From JBCBSP01 sp039819095 (GTDB lineage Bacteria > Pseudomonadota > Alphaproteobacteria > Caulobacterales > Maricaulaceae): a stretch of DNA of 64,000 nt. The notes beneath the pieces are model-generated. The model was not told where the DNA came from, made no database searches, and saw nothing but the letters and a program-made list of their open reading frames with translations. Both the position numbers and the translations under genes were made by a program. Positions 16,932 through 26,208 of the stretch are shown here, piece by piece. The stretch spans positions 81,707 through 145,706 of the forward strand of contig JBCBSP010000008.1 of the NCBI GenBank assembly GCA_039819095.1, given 5' to 3'. Numbering within the stretch: position 1 is the first letter of the stretch; every line of letters starts with the position of its first letter.

Positions 16932-18685
16932 GAGGATTGACCTGGGTTAGCGGGCGTCTGAGTCGGCGGCGCGCCTTTGCTCTTGGCGGTGAAGCGCCGG
17001 CGTTCAGCCATGATGCGCAGCACGGTTTCGGCGCTGTCGAACATGTCCACCGCGCCATTGTTCAGCACAAGAATCTTGTCCACGGCGGCCAGCGCCGACT
17101 GACGATGCGCCACCATCACCACGCCGCTGCCGGCGGCTTTCAGCGCAGCGATGGTCTGGCTGAGAGCGGCTTCGCCGGCCTGATCGAGATTGGCGTTCGG
17201 CTCATCGAGGATCACAAGTTTCGGCGTGCCGAAGACCGCGCGCGCCAGCCCGATGCGCTGACGCTGGCCGCCGGAAAGGTTGATCCCATTGGGCCCGACC
17301 GGCGTCTCGTAGCCTTCAGGCATTTGCAGGACCATGTCGTGCACGCCGGCCATCGAGGCGGCTTCGGTCACGGCTTCGGCCGATGTTTCCTGCATTCGGG
17401 CGATGTTTTCGCGCACCGTTCCGTCGAACAGCTCAACGGTCTGCGGCAGATAGCCGATCGCCGCACCCAGCTGACGTTCCGGCCAGTGATTGAGGTCCGC
17501 TCCATCCAGGCGGACGGTTCCGCGAAACACCGGCATGACCGAACACAGCGTGCGGCAGAGCGTGCTCTTGCCGGCGGCGGAGGGCCCGACGATCGCCATC
17601 GCCTCGCCGGGGGCGAGCTTGAAGCTGACATCACGCAGAATGAATCGGTCCGATCCCGGCGCGCGCACATAGACATGCTCCACGCTGAGCTTGCCCCTCG
17701 GCGCCGGCAGGGCGGTGCGTTCCGGCTCCGCGCCGTGATCGGTCAGCAGGGTTCGCAGCCGTCCATGGCTCATCCGCGCGCCGACAAAGCCGCGCCAGGC
17801 ATTGATGGATTGCTCCACAGGCGCTACGGCGCGGCCCAGCAGGATGGATCCGGCGATCATAGCGCCGGCCGACATCTCCCCGCGCAGCACCATCAGCGCA
17901 CCGATCCCGAGCACGCCGATCTGGGCAGACAACCGGACAAAGCGCGACAGGCCGGTCAGCCAGCCGCTGGCCTCTGTCGCGGTGAGCTGGCGGGCCTGCG
18001 CTGCGGCGTTGCGCCCGCTCCAGCGCTGCTCCAGAGCCGGCAGCATGCCCATAGCGCGCACGGTTTCTGAATGTGCGACGATGCGCTGGGCCTCGCCCAT
18101 CGCGGCGGCGCTCGCCCCGGCCCCTTCTTCAAGCGGCTTGCGGGTTAGAAACTCATTGGCCAGCGCAATGGCGAACAGCACGACGCCGGTGGCCAGCGCC
18201 AGGACGCCCAGCCAGGGGTGCAACATCCAGATCAGGATGATGAAGATGGGCGACCAGGGTGCGTCGAAGAACGGGTTCACGCTGGGTCCGCCAACAAAGC
18301 CCTGCACCTGTTGCAGGTCACGCAAGGGTTCAGCGCCGCCGGCGCCCCGCGCCAGGTTTGAACGCAAGCTTGCGTGCAGGATGGGGCTGGCTAAACGCCG
18401 GTTCAGCCAGGCTCCGGCGCGCGCCAGCGTGGCCGTGCGCAGGCCTTCAAGCGCACCGAACACGACCAGCGCCCCGACCGCCATGACCGTGAGGTAGAAG
18501 AGGGTTTCCCGACTGCCGCTCGCCAGAACCCGGTCATAGACCTGCAGCATGTAGAGCGGGCTGACCAGGTAAAGCAGGTTCAGGAAGAAGGAAAACACGC
18601 CCACGACGACGAACGCCGCACGTGCGTCGCGCAGCGCTCGGCTGAGTGCCGTATCCGGCTTGTCCTGGGCGTCGCGGCTTGCCAT
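16928..18685 (-). CDS. Type I secretion ABC permease/ATPase, PrtD family
   Basis: A 585-residue half-transporter exporting proteins with C-terminal signals. Six transmembrane helices occupy about 25-300. The ATPase domain (about 330-570) is intact: VGPSAAGKSTLCRT (Walker A), LPQTVELFDGT (Q-loop), LSGGQRQRIGLARA (signature), LVILDEPNANLD (Walker B) and VMVAHRQS (H-loop). There is no N-terminal C39 or C39-like domain, so it fits the PrtD group rather than HlyB. It is first in a two-gene unit with the HlyD-type adaptor. The divergent gap before rmlA is 190 nt. Confidence 0.93.
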   Translation of the reverse strand: MASRDAQDKPDTALSRALRDARAAFVVVGVFSFFLNLLYLVSPLYMLQVYDRVLASGSRETLFYLTVMAVGALVVFGALEGLRTATLARAGAWLNRRLASPILHASLRSNLARGAGGAEPLRDLQQVQGFVGGPSVNPFFDAPWSPIFIILIWMLHPWLGVLALATGVVLFAIALANEFLTRKPLEEGAGASAAAMGEAQRIVAHSETVRAMGMLPALEQRWSGRNAAAQARQLTATEASGWLTGLSRFVRLSAQIGVLGIGALMVLRGEMSAGAMIAGSILLGRAVAPVEQSINAWRGFVGARMSHGRLRTLLTDHGAEPERTALPAPRGKLSVEHVYVRAPGSDRFILRDVSFKLAPGEAMAIVGPSAAGKSTLCRTLCSVMPVFRGTVRLDGADLNHWPERQLGAAIGYLPQTVELFDGTVRENIARMQETSAEAVTEAASMAGVHDMVLQMPEGYETPVGPNGINLSGGQRQRIGLARAVFGTPKLVILDEPNANLDQAGEAALSQTIAALKAAGSGVVMVAHRQSALAAVDKILVLNNGAVDMFDSAETVLRIMAERRRFTAKSKGAPPTQTPANPGQSS

Positions 18686-18875
18686 GGCGTTGATGGTGCA
18701 CTCTTCCTGTTAAGCAAGATGTAAGCGCGCATTGGGTGATTGTCATCCGCACCGAGGCGCTATTGACGGTTGGAGCCAGCGGGCGGATCGCCTATCACAC
18801 CGGCTTCGAGGGTCGCGCGGGTGGTGATGAACCGCGGCTGGCCGGGCTCGCGTCTGATGTAAGGGGAAAAGCACG

Positions 18876-19754
18876 ATGAAAGGCATCGTCCTGGCGGGCG
18901 GCTCCGGCACGCGCCTCTTCCCGATCACGCGCGGCGTCTCCAAGCAGATGCTGCCGATCTACGACAAGCCGATGATCTATTATCCGTTGAGCGTTCTGAT
19001 GCTCGCCGGCATTCGCGAAATCCTGATCATCACCACCCCGCATGATAAACCGGCCTTTGAGCGGCTGCTGGGCGATGGGTCCGAGCTGGGTGTGAGCTTT
19101 TCCTACGCCGTTCAGCCAAGCCCGGACGGGCTGGCGCAGGCCTTCATTATCGGCGAACGCTTCATCGACGGAGATCGCTGCGCGCTCGTGTTGGGCGACA
19201 ATATCTTCTACGGCCATGGTTTGCAGGATCTGGTGCGCGGCGCCGCGGAGCTTGAGACCGGCGCGGAGATTTTCGCCTACCAGGTCGCTGACCCGGAGCG
19301 CTACGGCGTTGTCGAGCTCGATGCGCAGGGCCAGGTGCTTTCCATTGAAGAAAAACCGCCCGCGCCGAGATCCAATTTCGCGGCGGCGGGACTGTATTTC
19401 TATGATGAGACGGTTTGTGAGCGGGCTCGGCAGGTCAAACCGTCAAAGCGCGGCGAGCTGGAGATCACCAGCCTGAACGCGATGTATATGGAAGACGGAT
19501 CGCTGCGCGCGCATCGCATGGGCCGCGGCTATGCCTGGCTGGATACCGGCACGCACGCCTCCTTGCTTGAGGCTTCCCATTTCGTTCAGACGATCGAAGC
19601 GCGGCAGGGTCTGAAGATCGCATGCCTTGAAGAAATCGCCTGGCGTCAGGGCCATATCGACACCGATCAGCTCTTGCGGCTGGCCGAACCGCTCGCCAAA
19701 ACGCAGTACGGCGCGTATTTGCAGCGCCTCGCGGCCAATGAGGGCCAGCTCTGA
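18876..19754 (+). CDS. rmlA: Glucose-1-phosphate thymidylyltransferase
   Basis: A 292-residue enzyme making dTDP-glucose, the first step of dTDP-L-rhamnose synthesis. GIVLAGGSGTRLFPITRGVSK is the nucleotide-binding signature; KPMIYYPLSVLM, GDNIFYGHGL and AWLDTGTHASLLEA complete the family pattern. AAGGGGAAA precedes the ATG. The other three rhamnose genes (rmlC, rmlB, rmlD) are 42 kb away at 60959-63445, so the pathway is split. cysD follows 38 nt downstream, possibly on the same transcript. Confidence 0.95.
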   Translation: MKGIVLAGGSGTRLFPITRGVSKQMLPIYDKPMIYYPLSVLMLAGIREILIITTPHDKPAFERLLGDGSELGVSFSYAVQPSPDGLAQAFIIGERFIDGDRCALVLGDNIFYGHGLQDLVRGAAELETGAEIFAYQVADPERYGVVELDAQGQVLSIEEKPPAPRSNFAAAGLYFYDETVCERARQVKPSKRGELEITSLNAMYMEDGSLRAHRMGRGYAWLDTGTHASLLEASHFVQTIEARQGLKIACLEEIAWRQGHIDTDQLLRLAEPLAKTQYGAYLQRLAANEGQL

Positions 19755-19792
19755 CGCGCGCGGCGCGGCGAGCCTGAAGCACGGGACCGGCG

Positions 19793-20761
19793 ATGAACTC
19801 CATGCATGACGATATCCGCGCCTATGCACAGCGCTTCACAGCGCCGGCCGGACGCGCGCGCCCGCTTTCGCCGCATCTGCGCGCGCTCGAGGCTGAAGCC
19901 GTCGAGATCATGCGCGAGGTGGCCGCAGAGTTCACCAAGCCGGTGCTGCTTTACTCGATCGGCAAGGATTCCACCGTTCTGCTGCATCTGGCGATGAAGG
20001 CCTTCTGGCCGTCCAAGCCGCCCTTTCCTTTCCTGCACATCGACTCGCTGTGGGAGTTCCGGCAGATGGGCGAGTTCCGCGACGTGCTCGCCGAAGCGCT
20101 CGGCATCGACATGATCGTGCATGTCAATGAGGAAGGCCGGGCGCGCCAGATCAATCCGTTCACAGACGGTTCGGCCCTGCACACTCAGGTCATGCGCACC
20201 GATGGGCTGCTTCAGGCCTTGAATGCGGGTGGATATGACGCCGCGTTCGGCGGCGGACGGCGCGATGAGGAGAAGTCGCGCGCCAAAGAGCGCATCTTCT
20301 CCTTCCGCAACGAGGCCCATGGCTGGGACCCGCGCAATCAGCGCCCCGAGCTCTGGCGCACCTTCAACACCCGCATCAAGCCGGGGGAATCGATACGCGT
20401 CTTCCCGCTGTCGAACTGGACCGAAGCCGATATCTGGCAATACATCCTGGAAGAATCCATCCCCATCGTCCCGCTCTATTTCGCCGCCGAGCACCCAGTG
20501 GTGGAACGCGACGGGGTGTTGATCATGGTCGATGACGACCGGATGCCGTTGGCCGAGGGCGAGACGCCTGAAAGGCGCAGGATTCGCTTCCGCACGCTGG
20601 GTTGCTACCCGCTGACCGGCGCGGTGGAAAGCGATGCTGAGACCCTGGAAGACATCGTGCTGGAAATGCTCACCGTTCAGACCTCTGAACGCGCGGGACG
20701 CTTGATTGACTTTGATGAGGCTGGCTCGATGGAGAAGAAGAAGCGCGAGGGCTATTTCTGA
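19793..20761 (+). CDS. cysD: Sulfate adenylyltransferase small subunit
   Basis: A 322-residue PAPS-reductase-fold ATP pyrophosphatase that, with CysN, makes adenosine 5'-phosphosulfate. The loop YSIGKDSTVLLHL and conserved FPFLHIDSLWEFRQM, FGGGRRDEEKSRAKERIFS and RTLGCYPLTGAVES are as in the family. A second ATG three codons in (19802) is possible. Its TGA overlaps the ATG of cysNC by one base (TGATG). It sits between glycan sugar genes, so PAPS could also serve sulfation of a polysaccharide, but that is inference. Confidence 0.95.
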   Translation: MNSMHDDIRAYAQRFTAPAGRARPLSPHLRALEAEAVEIMREVAAEFTKPVLLYSIGKDSTVLLHLAMKAFWPSKPPFPFLHIDSLWEFRQMGEFRDVLAEALGIDMIVHVNEEGRARQINPFTDGSALHTQVMRTDGLLQALNAGGYDAAFGGGRRDEEKSRAKERIFSFRNEAHGWDPRNQRPELWRTFNTRIKPGESIRVFPLSNWTEADIWQYILEESIPIVPLYFAAEHPVVERDGVLIMVDDDRMPLAEGETPERRRIRFRTLGCYPLTGAVESDAETLEDIVLEMLTVQTSERAGRLIDFDEAGSMEKKKREGYF

Positions 20762-22662
20762 TGAAGGACGCCGCCCCCACGCGCGCTGAGATCGTCGACC
20801 GGCTCACCCATGCCGGCGGTCGCGGCGTGCTGCGCTTCATCACCTGCGGTTCGGTCGATGACGGCAAGTCCACCCTGATCGGTCGGCTCTTATACGATTC
20901 GAAACTCCTGTTCGAAGACCAGATCGCCGTGCTGGAGCGCGACTCCAAGAAGCACGGCACAGCCGGTGATGATATTGACTTCGCGCTGTTGCTGGACGGG
21001 CTGGAGGCTGAACGCGAGCAGGGCATCACAATCGATGTCGCCTATCGCTTCTTCAGCACCGAAAAGCGGAAATTCATCGTCGCCGATACGCCGGGCCATG
21101 AGCAGTATACCCGCAATATGGCCACCGGCGCCTCCACCGCCGACCTCGCCGTCATCCTGATCGATGCGCGCAAGGGTGTGCTCGTTCAGACTCTGCGCCA
21201 CACCTATATCGCCAAGATGATGGGCATCGCCCACATCGTCCTGGCGGTGAACAAGATGGATCTGGCGGAGTATTCCGGCGCCCGCTTCCACGAGATCGTT
21301 TCTGACTACCTCAAGGCCGCCGAAGGGCTGGGCTTTGCGTCCATCACGCCGATCCCTATCTCTGCGCGTCATGGCGACAATATCACCATCCGCTCACGGA
21401 GTATGCCCTGGTATGATGGCCCGGCGCTGATCTCCCATCTTGAGGATGTCGAGACCGGCGCTGAAGGACGGCCGGGCCCGTTGCGCTTCCCGGTGCAATG
21501 GGTGAACCGTCCCAATCTCGATTTTCGCGGCTATTCCGGCACGCTGGCCTCCGGGGTCGTGCGCCCCGGCGATGCGGTGGTGGTCGCAGCCAGCGGCAAG
21601 CGCGCTCATGTGGCGCGCATCGTGACGGCCGACGGCGATCTGCCGGAAGCGGCCGCTGGCGATGCGGTGACTCTGGTTCTGGATACCGAGATCGATATCG
21701 CTCGCGGCGACATGCTGGTCGATCCGTCCGAACGCCCGGCGGTGTCAAACCAGTTCGCCGCCGAGCTGTTGTGGATGCATGAAGAAGAACTGCATCCGGG
21801 CCGCTCCTATCTGTTGAAGGCCGGCGCGCAGACCACTCCGGCCTCGGTGACGCGCATCAAGCACCGCATCGACGTGAACACCTATGAAGAGGCGCCGGGG
21901 GAGAAGCTGGGACTGAACGAGATCGGATTGTGCAACATCAATGCGGTGCGGCCCATCGCGTTCGATCCGTATAAGGATGTCCGTGAGACCGGCTCCTTCA
22001 TCCTGATCGACCGTTATACCAATCTGACGGTGGGCGCGGGCATGATCGATTTCAGCCTGCGCCGGGCCGGCAATATCCATCTGCAAGCCATGGACGTGAC
22101 AAAGCCGGCGCGCGCCGCGATGAAGGGACAGCGCCCGGTCATGCTCTGGTTCACCGGATTATCCGGGGCCGGCAAGTCCACCATCGCCAATCTGGTGGAG
22201 CGCAAGCTCGCCGAGCTTGGCGCGCACACCTATTCGCTGGACGGCGACAATGTCCGTCACGGGCTGAACAAGGATCTCGGCTTCACCGAAGGCGACCGGG
22301 TGGAGAATATCCGCCGCATCGGGGAGGTGGCCAAGCTCTTCCTGGACGCCGGTCTGATCGTGACCTGCTCCTTCATCTCACCGTTCAAGGCTGAGCGGCG
22401 CATGGTGCGTGAGCTGGTGGAGGCGGGCGAGTTCGTCGAAGTTTTTGTCGACGCGCCGCTGGATGTCTGCATCGAGCGTGACCCGAAAGGCCTCTACAAG
22501 AAGGCTCAGGCTGGCGAGATCAAGAATTTCACCGGCTTCGACAGCCCGTACGAGGCCCCCGCGGCGCCGGAAATCCATATTGATACAGGCGAACTCTCAG
22601 CCGAAGCGGCGGCCGACCAGATCGTGCGCCGCCTGATTGATGACGGCGTGATCGGCGGCTGA
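20761..22662 (+). CDS. cysNC: Bifunctional sulfate adenylyltransferase GTPase / APS kinase
   Basis: A 633-residue fusion. The N-terminal CysN part (about 1-440) is an EF-Tu-like GTPase with GSVDDGKSTLIGRLLYDS, DTPGHEQYTRNMATGAS and VNKMDLAE. The C-terminal CysC part (about 445-633) has the kinase P-loop FTGLSGAGKSTIANLVE and the LDGDNVRHGLNKDLGF substrate motif. Together with CysD it produces APS and phosphorylates it to PAPS. The fusion is common in alphaproteobacteria. It converges on the next gene with a 12-nt gap. Confidence 0.95.
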   Translation: MKDAAPTRAEIVDRLTHAGGRGVLRFITCGSVDDGKSTLIGRLLYDSKLLFEDQIAVLERDSKKHGTAGDDIDFALLLDGLEAEREQGITIDVAYRFFSTEKRKFIVADTPGHEQYTRNMATGASTADLAVILIDARKGVLVQTLRHTYIAKMMGIAHIVLAVNKMDLAEYSGARFHEIVSDYLKAAEGLGFASITPIPISARHGDNITIRSRSMPWYDGPALISHLEDVETGAEGRPGPLRFPVQWVNRPNLDFRGYSGTLASGVVRPGDAVVVAASGKRAHVARIVTADGDLPEAAAGDAVTLVLDTEIDIARGDMLVDPSERPAVSNQFAAELLWMHEEELHPGRSYLLKAGAQTTPASVTRIKHRIDVNTYEEAPGEKLGLNEIGLCNINAVRPIAFDPYKDVRETGSFILIDRYTNLTVGAGMIDFSLRRAGNIHLQAMDVTKPARAAMKGQRPVMLWFTGLSGAGKSTIANLVERKLAELGAHTYSLDGDNVRHGLNKDLGFTEGDRVENIRRIGEVAKLFLDAGLIVTCSFISPFKAERRMVRELVEAGEFVEVFVDAPLDVCIERDPKGLYKKAQAGEIKNFTGFDSPYEAPAAPEIHIDTGELSAEAAADQIVRRLIDDGVIGG

Positions 22663-22674
22663 GCATATCGCGGC

Positions 22675-24813
22675 TCAGGCCGGGCGGAGCGGGGCCAGAC
22701 CGGTCATAAGATGATAGAGCATGCTCGCCGGGACGGCATCTGAAGCCGGCCCGGCGTTCGCATCCAGACGATCAACCCAGCCCCAGGCCGGGCCAGGGGC
22801 CAGGTAAGCGTCTTCGATGCGTTCGAGAATCTGCACCGGGTCTGCACCCGCCACCGGATGGGTCAGCAAGGCGCGCACCCGCTCCAGCTGAGGCCACAGG
22901 CGATGTCCGGCTCCAGCGATGGGCGCTTGAGTATTGCACTGATCGGCGGCCAGACCGCCTTGCACGCCGGCCTTCTCCGCGAAAGCGACCATGCGTCGCC
23001 GCCAGCTCGCCGTATCGCGCCCGCTTAAGCCCTCAAGCTGGTGCAGCAGCACCGCCCATTCATAACAATGGCCCGGTTCGATCGGTATGGCGTCGGTCTT
23101 ATCGCTGCGCGACCAGTCTGCGTTGAACATTTCGCGCACAGCACCACTGCGCGGAGCGAACATATGGCCTTCAAACAGAAGCGCGATGTCCTCGGCGCGC
23201 CGCAGTGCTTCGCTTGCGCCTGTCGCGGCGTAAAAGGCCAGGCTCGCTTCGAGAAGATGCATGTGCGGGTTGGTGCGCTTGTGACCGGATGTATCGGTCT
23301 CGGTGTCGCGCCAGCCGCCGTGGGTCTCATCGGCGAATGCCTCGTCGATGAGATGAAACGCCTCCTCGGCGATTGCCCGCGCCCGGACCTGACCGGTGGC
23401 GGCGTAGGCTTGCGCGCCGGCAAGAGCGACGAAGCTGTGATCGTAGAAATCGCGCCGCTCATCATCCCGCCCGGATGGATCAATCCGATGCTTCCACCCG
23501 CCTTGTTGCGCGCGCGCCGGCCCATCAAGGTAGGCTAGGCCTTTGTCCACAAGTTCAGACGCTGCGCCGTCGGGATTCCAGCCCGCCTGAAGCGCGACCG
23601 AGAAGCTGAAAACCTGTCGCGGTGCGACCCGTCCGCGGCGCGCCAGGCCCGGTTGCGCTTCGCCGTCCATGTCGAGACTTTCAACGAACCCGCCCGCTTC
23701 ATTGTCCCAGGCGCGCGCCGCCCAACCGGGCAGGACCTGCTCGCTCAAGCGCGCCCAGAGGCGTTCACGCAGCGCGCCGGGCAATTGAAATTGCGGCCCG
23801 GCGCTGAGCGTATCGACCAGGCTGCGCACGTTCGCGGCTGTGCTGAGCCGGCTCACCAGCACCGAGTCACGCGTGGCGATAACGGCGACATCCTCAAGAT
23901 CACGCACGGCCACGACCGGTCCGCGACTGAGCACGAACGCATCACGCGCGTCTTCTGCATGGGCGGGTCCGGACAGGACCGGACAATCCTCCTCGCTCTC
24001 CGCCAGAGCGTGCAGCGCGCGGTGATCGCCAAGATCGCTCCAGCCCATCGAAACGGGAACCACGGCGACATTGCCGGCCTGTTCCATCACGGCGTAGTCG
24101 ATGGATTGAGACCGGCAGGCCGTGAAGGCGGCCTCATCAAGCAGCGCATCCTCGCCCAGCGCCTCGCGCACCGACGCCAGAATGTCCGGAGCATGGGCGT
24201 TAAGCGCATCCAGCATGACCCCCGCCTGGAAGAGGAAGATGCCGGCATTCCAGAAATAGCGCCCGGTCTTCAGATAGCCCTCTGCGGTTTCACGATCCGG
24301 CTTTTCCACAAAGCGGGTGACCGCCCGGACCGGCGCGTCGCCGGGTTCAGCCTCGATATAGCCATAGCCGGTCGCGGGGTGGTCCGGGGCGATTCCGAAG
24401 GTGATGATGTCGCCGGCTTGAGCCGCTCCAGCGGCGGTCGCGATGGCGCGGTGAAAGGCCCCGACATCAGCGATATGGTGATCGGCGGGCAGGGCGAGCA
24501 CCAGCGCGTCGCGATCTCCCGGCGCGAGCGCAGCCGCCGCGACCGCAGGCGCGGAATTGCGTCCGACCGGTTCAAGGATCAGGCGCGCGCCGGGCAGTTC
24601 GGCGCGCAGCATCGCCTCATGACGGCGCGCGCCGATAGCCAGGACCGGCGCGAAGCGTTCCGCATCGCTAACCCGCGCCGCCGTTTCGGCCAGCATGGAG
24701 CGTTCGCCGGTCAGATGCAGGAATTGTTTCGGCCTCGCCGGTGTGGAAAGCGGCCAGAGCCGTGTTCCGCCGCCGCCGCACAGAATGGCCGGATGGATGC
24801 GCGCCTGCGCCAT
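22675..24813 (-). CDS. Mannose-1-phosphate guanylyltransferase fused to AGE-type isomerase
   Basis: A 712-residue fusion. Residues 1 to about 345 are a GDP-mannose pyrophosphorylase: AILCGGGGTRLWPLSTPARPKQ, ALPADHHI and FVEKPDRETAEGY. Residues from about 355 to 712 are an (alpha/alpha)6-barrel of the N-acylglucosamine 2-epimerase superfamily, with RVAPRQVFSFS, DHSFVALAGAQAYA, NPHMHLLEASLAF and IEPGHCYEWAVLL carrying the expected catalytic His residues. This half is probably a mannose-6-phosphate isomerase, so the protein could take fructose-6-phosphate toward GDP-mannose together with the mutase at 14061. cysQ lies 20 nt upstream on the same strand. An AGE-type epimerase of another sugar is the alternative. 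Confidence 0.88.
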   Translation of the reverse strand: MAQARIHPAILCGGGGTRLWPLSTPARPKQFLHLTGERSMLAETAARVSDAERFAPVLAIGARRHEAMLRAELPGARLILEPVGRNSAPAVAAAALAPGDRDALVLALPADHHIADVGAFHRAIATAAGAAQAGDIITFGIAPDHPATGYGYIEAEPGDAPVRAVTRFVEKPDRETAEGYLKTGRYFWNAGIFLFQAGVMLDALNAHAPDILASVREALGEDALLDEAAFTACRSQSIDYAVMEQAGNVAVVPVSMGWSDLGDHRALHALAESEEDCPVLSGPAHAEDARDAFVLSRGPVVAVRDLEDVAVIATRDSVLVSRLSTAANVRSLVDTLSAGPQFQLPGALRERLWARLSEQVLPGWAARAWDNEAGGFVESLDMDGEAQPGLARRGRVAPRQVFSFSVALQAGWNPDGAASELVDKGLAYLDGPARAQQGGWKHRIDPSGRDDERRDFYDHSFVALAGAQAYAATGQVRARAIAEEAFHLIDEAFADETHGGWRDTETDTSGHKRTNPHMHLLEASLAFYAATGASEALRRAEDIALLFEGHMFAPRSGAVREMFNADWSRSDKTDAIPIEPGHCYEWAVLLHQLEGLSGRDTASWRRRMVAFAEKAGVQGGLAADQCNTQAPIAGAGHRLWPQLERVRALLTHPVAGADPVQILERIEDAYLAPGPAWGWVDRLDANAGPASDAVPASMLYHLMTGLAPLRPA

Positions 24814-24833
24814 TATCGCCCCGTCTCGAACCC

Positions 24834-25655
24834 CTATACCGAAGCGATACTATGCGTGCGGGCGATGAACGGACCGTTTCGAAATCCGCTTTCTTCCTTG
24901 CCGTAACGCAGCGCCTCACCGTCCTCGCCGATCACGCAGCCGCCGGCGGCCAGCAGCACCGCGTGGCCTGCGGCGGTGTCCCACTCCATGGTTGGCGCAA
25001 AGCGCGGATACACGTCCGCCTGTCCGGCCGCGAGCAGGCAGAATTTCAGCGACGATCCGGCGCTCACGGTTTCCGATACGCCTTCCTCCGCGATGAAGCG
25101 GCGCGTGCGCTCATCGCCATGCGAGCGGCTCATCACCGCGCAGATCCGGCCCGGGTCGACCGTGCGGCAGGCGATGGGGCGGATGGCGTCGCGCTCAATC
25201 GGCTGGCCCGGCGTGATCGGCGCACGCTGCGCTGTGGAGCCGCCGAAATACACTTCATCCATCGCTGGGGCGCAAACCGCGCCCGCCACCGGCGCGCCGT
25301 CACGGATCAGGCCGATATTGATGGTGAACTCGCCATTGCGACGGATAAACTCCTTCGTGCCGTCGACCGGATCGACCAGGATGAAGCTGGTCCCTGCGTT
25401 CGGGCGCACGCCGGCCTCAAACTGTTCTTCGGCAATCACGGGCGTGTCGGGCATGAAGGCGCGCAGCCGGTCCAGGATCAGGGCTTCAGCCAGCTGGTCG
25501 GCCTCGGTCACTGGCGAACGATCAGACTTCTGGAAGCTCTCAAAGTCGCTGCGATAAACCTGCATGACCGGGGCCGCTGCTTCAGCACAGATATCGGCAA
25601 AGCGCAGAGCGATTTCGTCGCAGGAAAGGGTTTGCGTCATGGCGCTTCCTTGCAT
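24834..25655 (-). CDS. cysQ: 3'(2'),5'-bisphosphate nucleotidase
   Basis: A 273-residue inositol-monophosphatase-fold enzyme hydrolysing PAP, the by-product when PAPS is used. Metal-binding motifs are RSPVTEADQLAEALI, IAEEQF, FILVDPVDGTKEFIRRNGEFT and TMEWDTAAGHAVLLAAGG. DPVDGTKEFI separates it from HisN and SuhB. It is the first gene of a unit with the guanylyltransferase/isomerase fusion. Its presence close to cysD-cysNC makes sense for PAPS turnover. Confidence 0.92.
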   Translation of the reverse strand: MQGSAMTQTLSCDEIALRFADICAEAAAPVMQVYRSDFESFQKSDRSPVTEADQLAEALILDRLRAFMPDTPVIAEEQFEAGVRPNAGTSFILVDPVDGTKEFIRRNGEFTINIGLIRDGAPVAGAVCAPAMDEVYFGGSTAQRAPITPGQPIERDAIRPIACRTVDPGRICAVMSRSHGDERTRRFIAEEGVSETVSAGSSLKFCLLAAGQADVYPRFAPTMEWDTAAGHAVLLAAGGCVIGEDGEALRYGKEESGFRNGPFIARTHSIASV

Positions 25656-25809
25656 TCTGGGCGGGTCAATCTGTCGGGGTGATAGGCTGATGCGCGCCGC
25701 CTGGCCACAATCGGCGCCAGCCCGCCGGTAAGGGGTGATTAACGTCCTTCGTTCGCGGAATCGAAAGAATCGTGAGTTAACTCAACTACAACCTTTATTG
25801 GAGGCGCAG

Positions 25810-26103
25810 ATGGCGCTCGCTGCGGCCGCGATCCCACCCATGTCTGCGCCCTCTGAGCGCACAATTGGCCCCCTCGCGCCGCCGCCGATTGCACGACCGC
25901 CGGCTGCACGCCTGGCGCTGGCTGACGATCTCAGCATTCCCTCGCAGTCTCCGGTTCATGCTTGGCAGGCCGATATCGAGGCGGCGTTCAGCGTATCCGC
26001 CCATCCATTCAAAGCGGGCGCGAAGACGAGCCTGCGTATCGCTGGCGCGGTCGTTTTCGCCTTCCTGGCCGGACTTGCCAGCGCCTCGCTGCTGCTCTCC
26101 TGA
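25810..26103 (+). CDS. Small single-pass membrane protein, unknown function
   Basis: A 97-residue protein with a Pro/Ala-rich N-terminal 45 residues, a middle segment WQADIEAAFSVSAHPFKAGAK, and a C-terminal helix VFAFLAGLASASLLLS that is probably tail-anchored in the membrane. The start at 25810 is supported by GGAGG 5 nt upstream; a GTG at 25735 is less likely. It is divergent from cysQ and 105 nt before galU. No family is recognised. Confidence 0.5.
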   Translation: MALAAAAIPPMSAPSERTIGPLAPPPIARPPAARLALADDLSIPSQSPVHAWQADIEAAFSVSAHPFKAGAKTSLRIAGAVVFAFLAGLASASLLLS

Positions 26104-26208
26104 AGGCGGGCCGGTTGTCGCGCGGGCCTTGAGCCAGTGCGCAGCCATGGTCTATGAGCGCTCCATCAGCGCAGCGCCGCTCCGGCCGCGTGGGGAGAAA
26201 GCCTGACC

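Noticed and set aside
16937..18070. Long plus-strand frame of 377 codons opposite the ABC exporter gene
   Set aside because: It is antisense to an intact PrtD-type gene, has high His/Arg/Gln content typical of the shadow frame in GC-rich DNA, and no recognisable domain.
18876..25655. Sulfotransferase among the PAPS genes
   Set aside because: No gene in the window shows the sulfotransferase 5'-PSB loop or 3'-PB motif.
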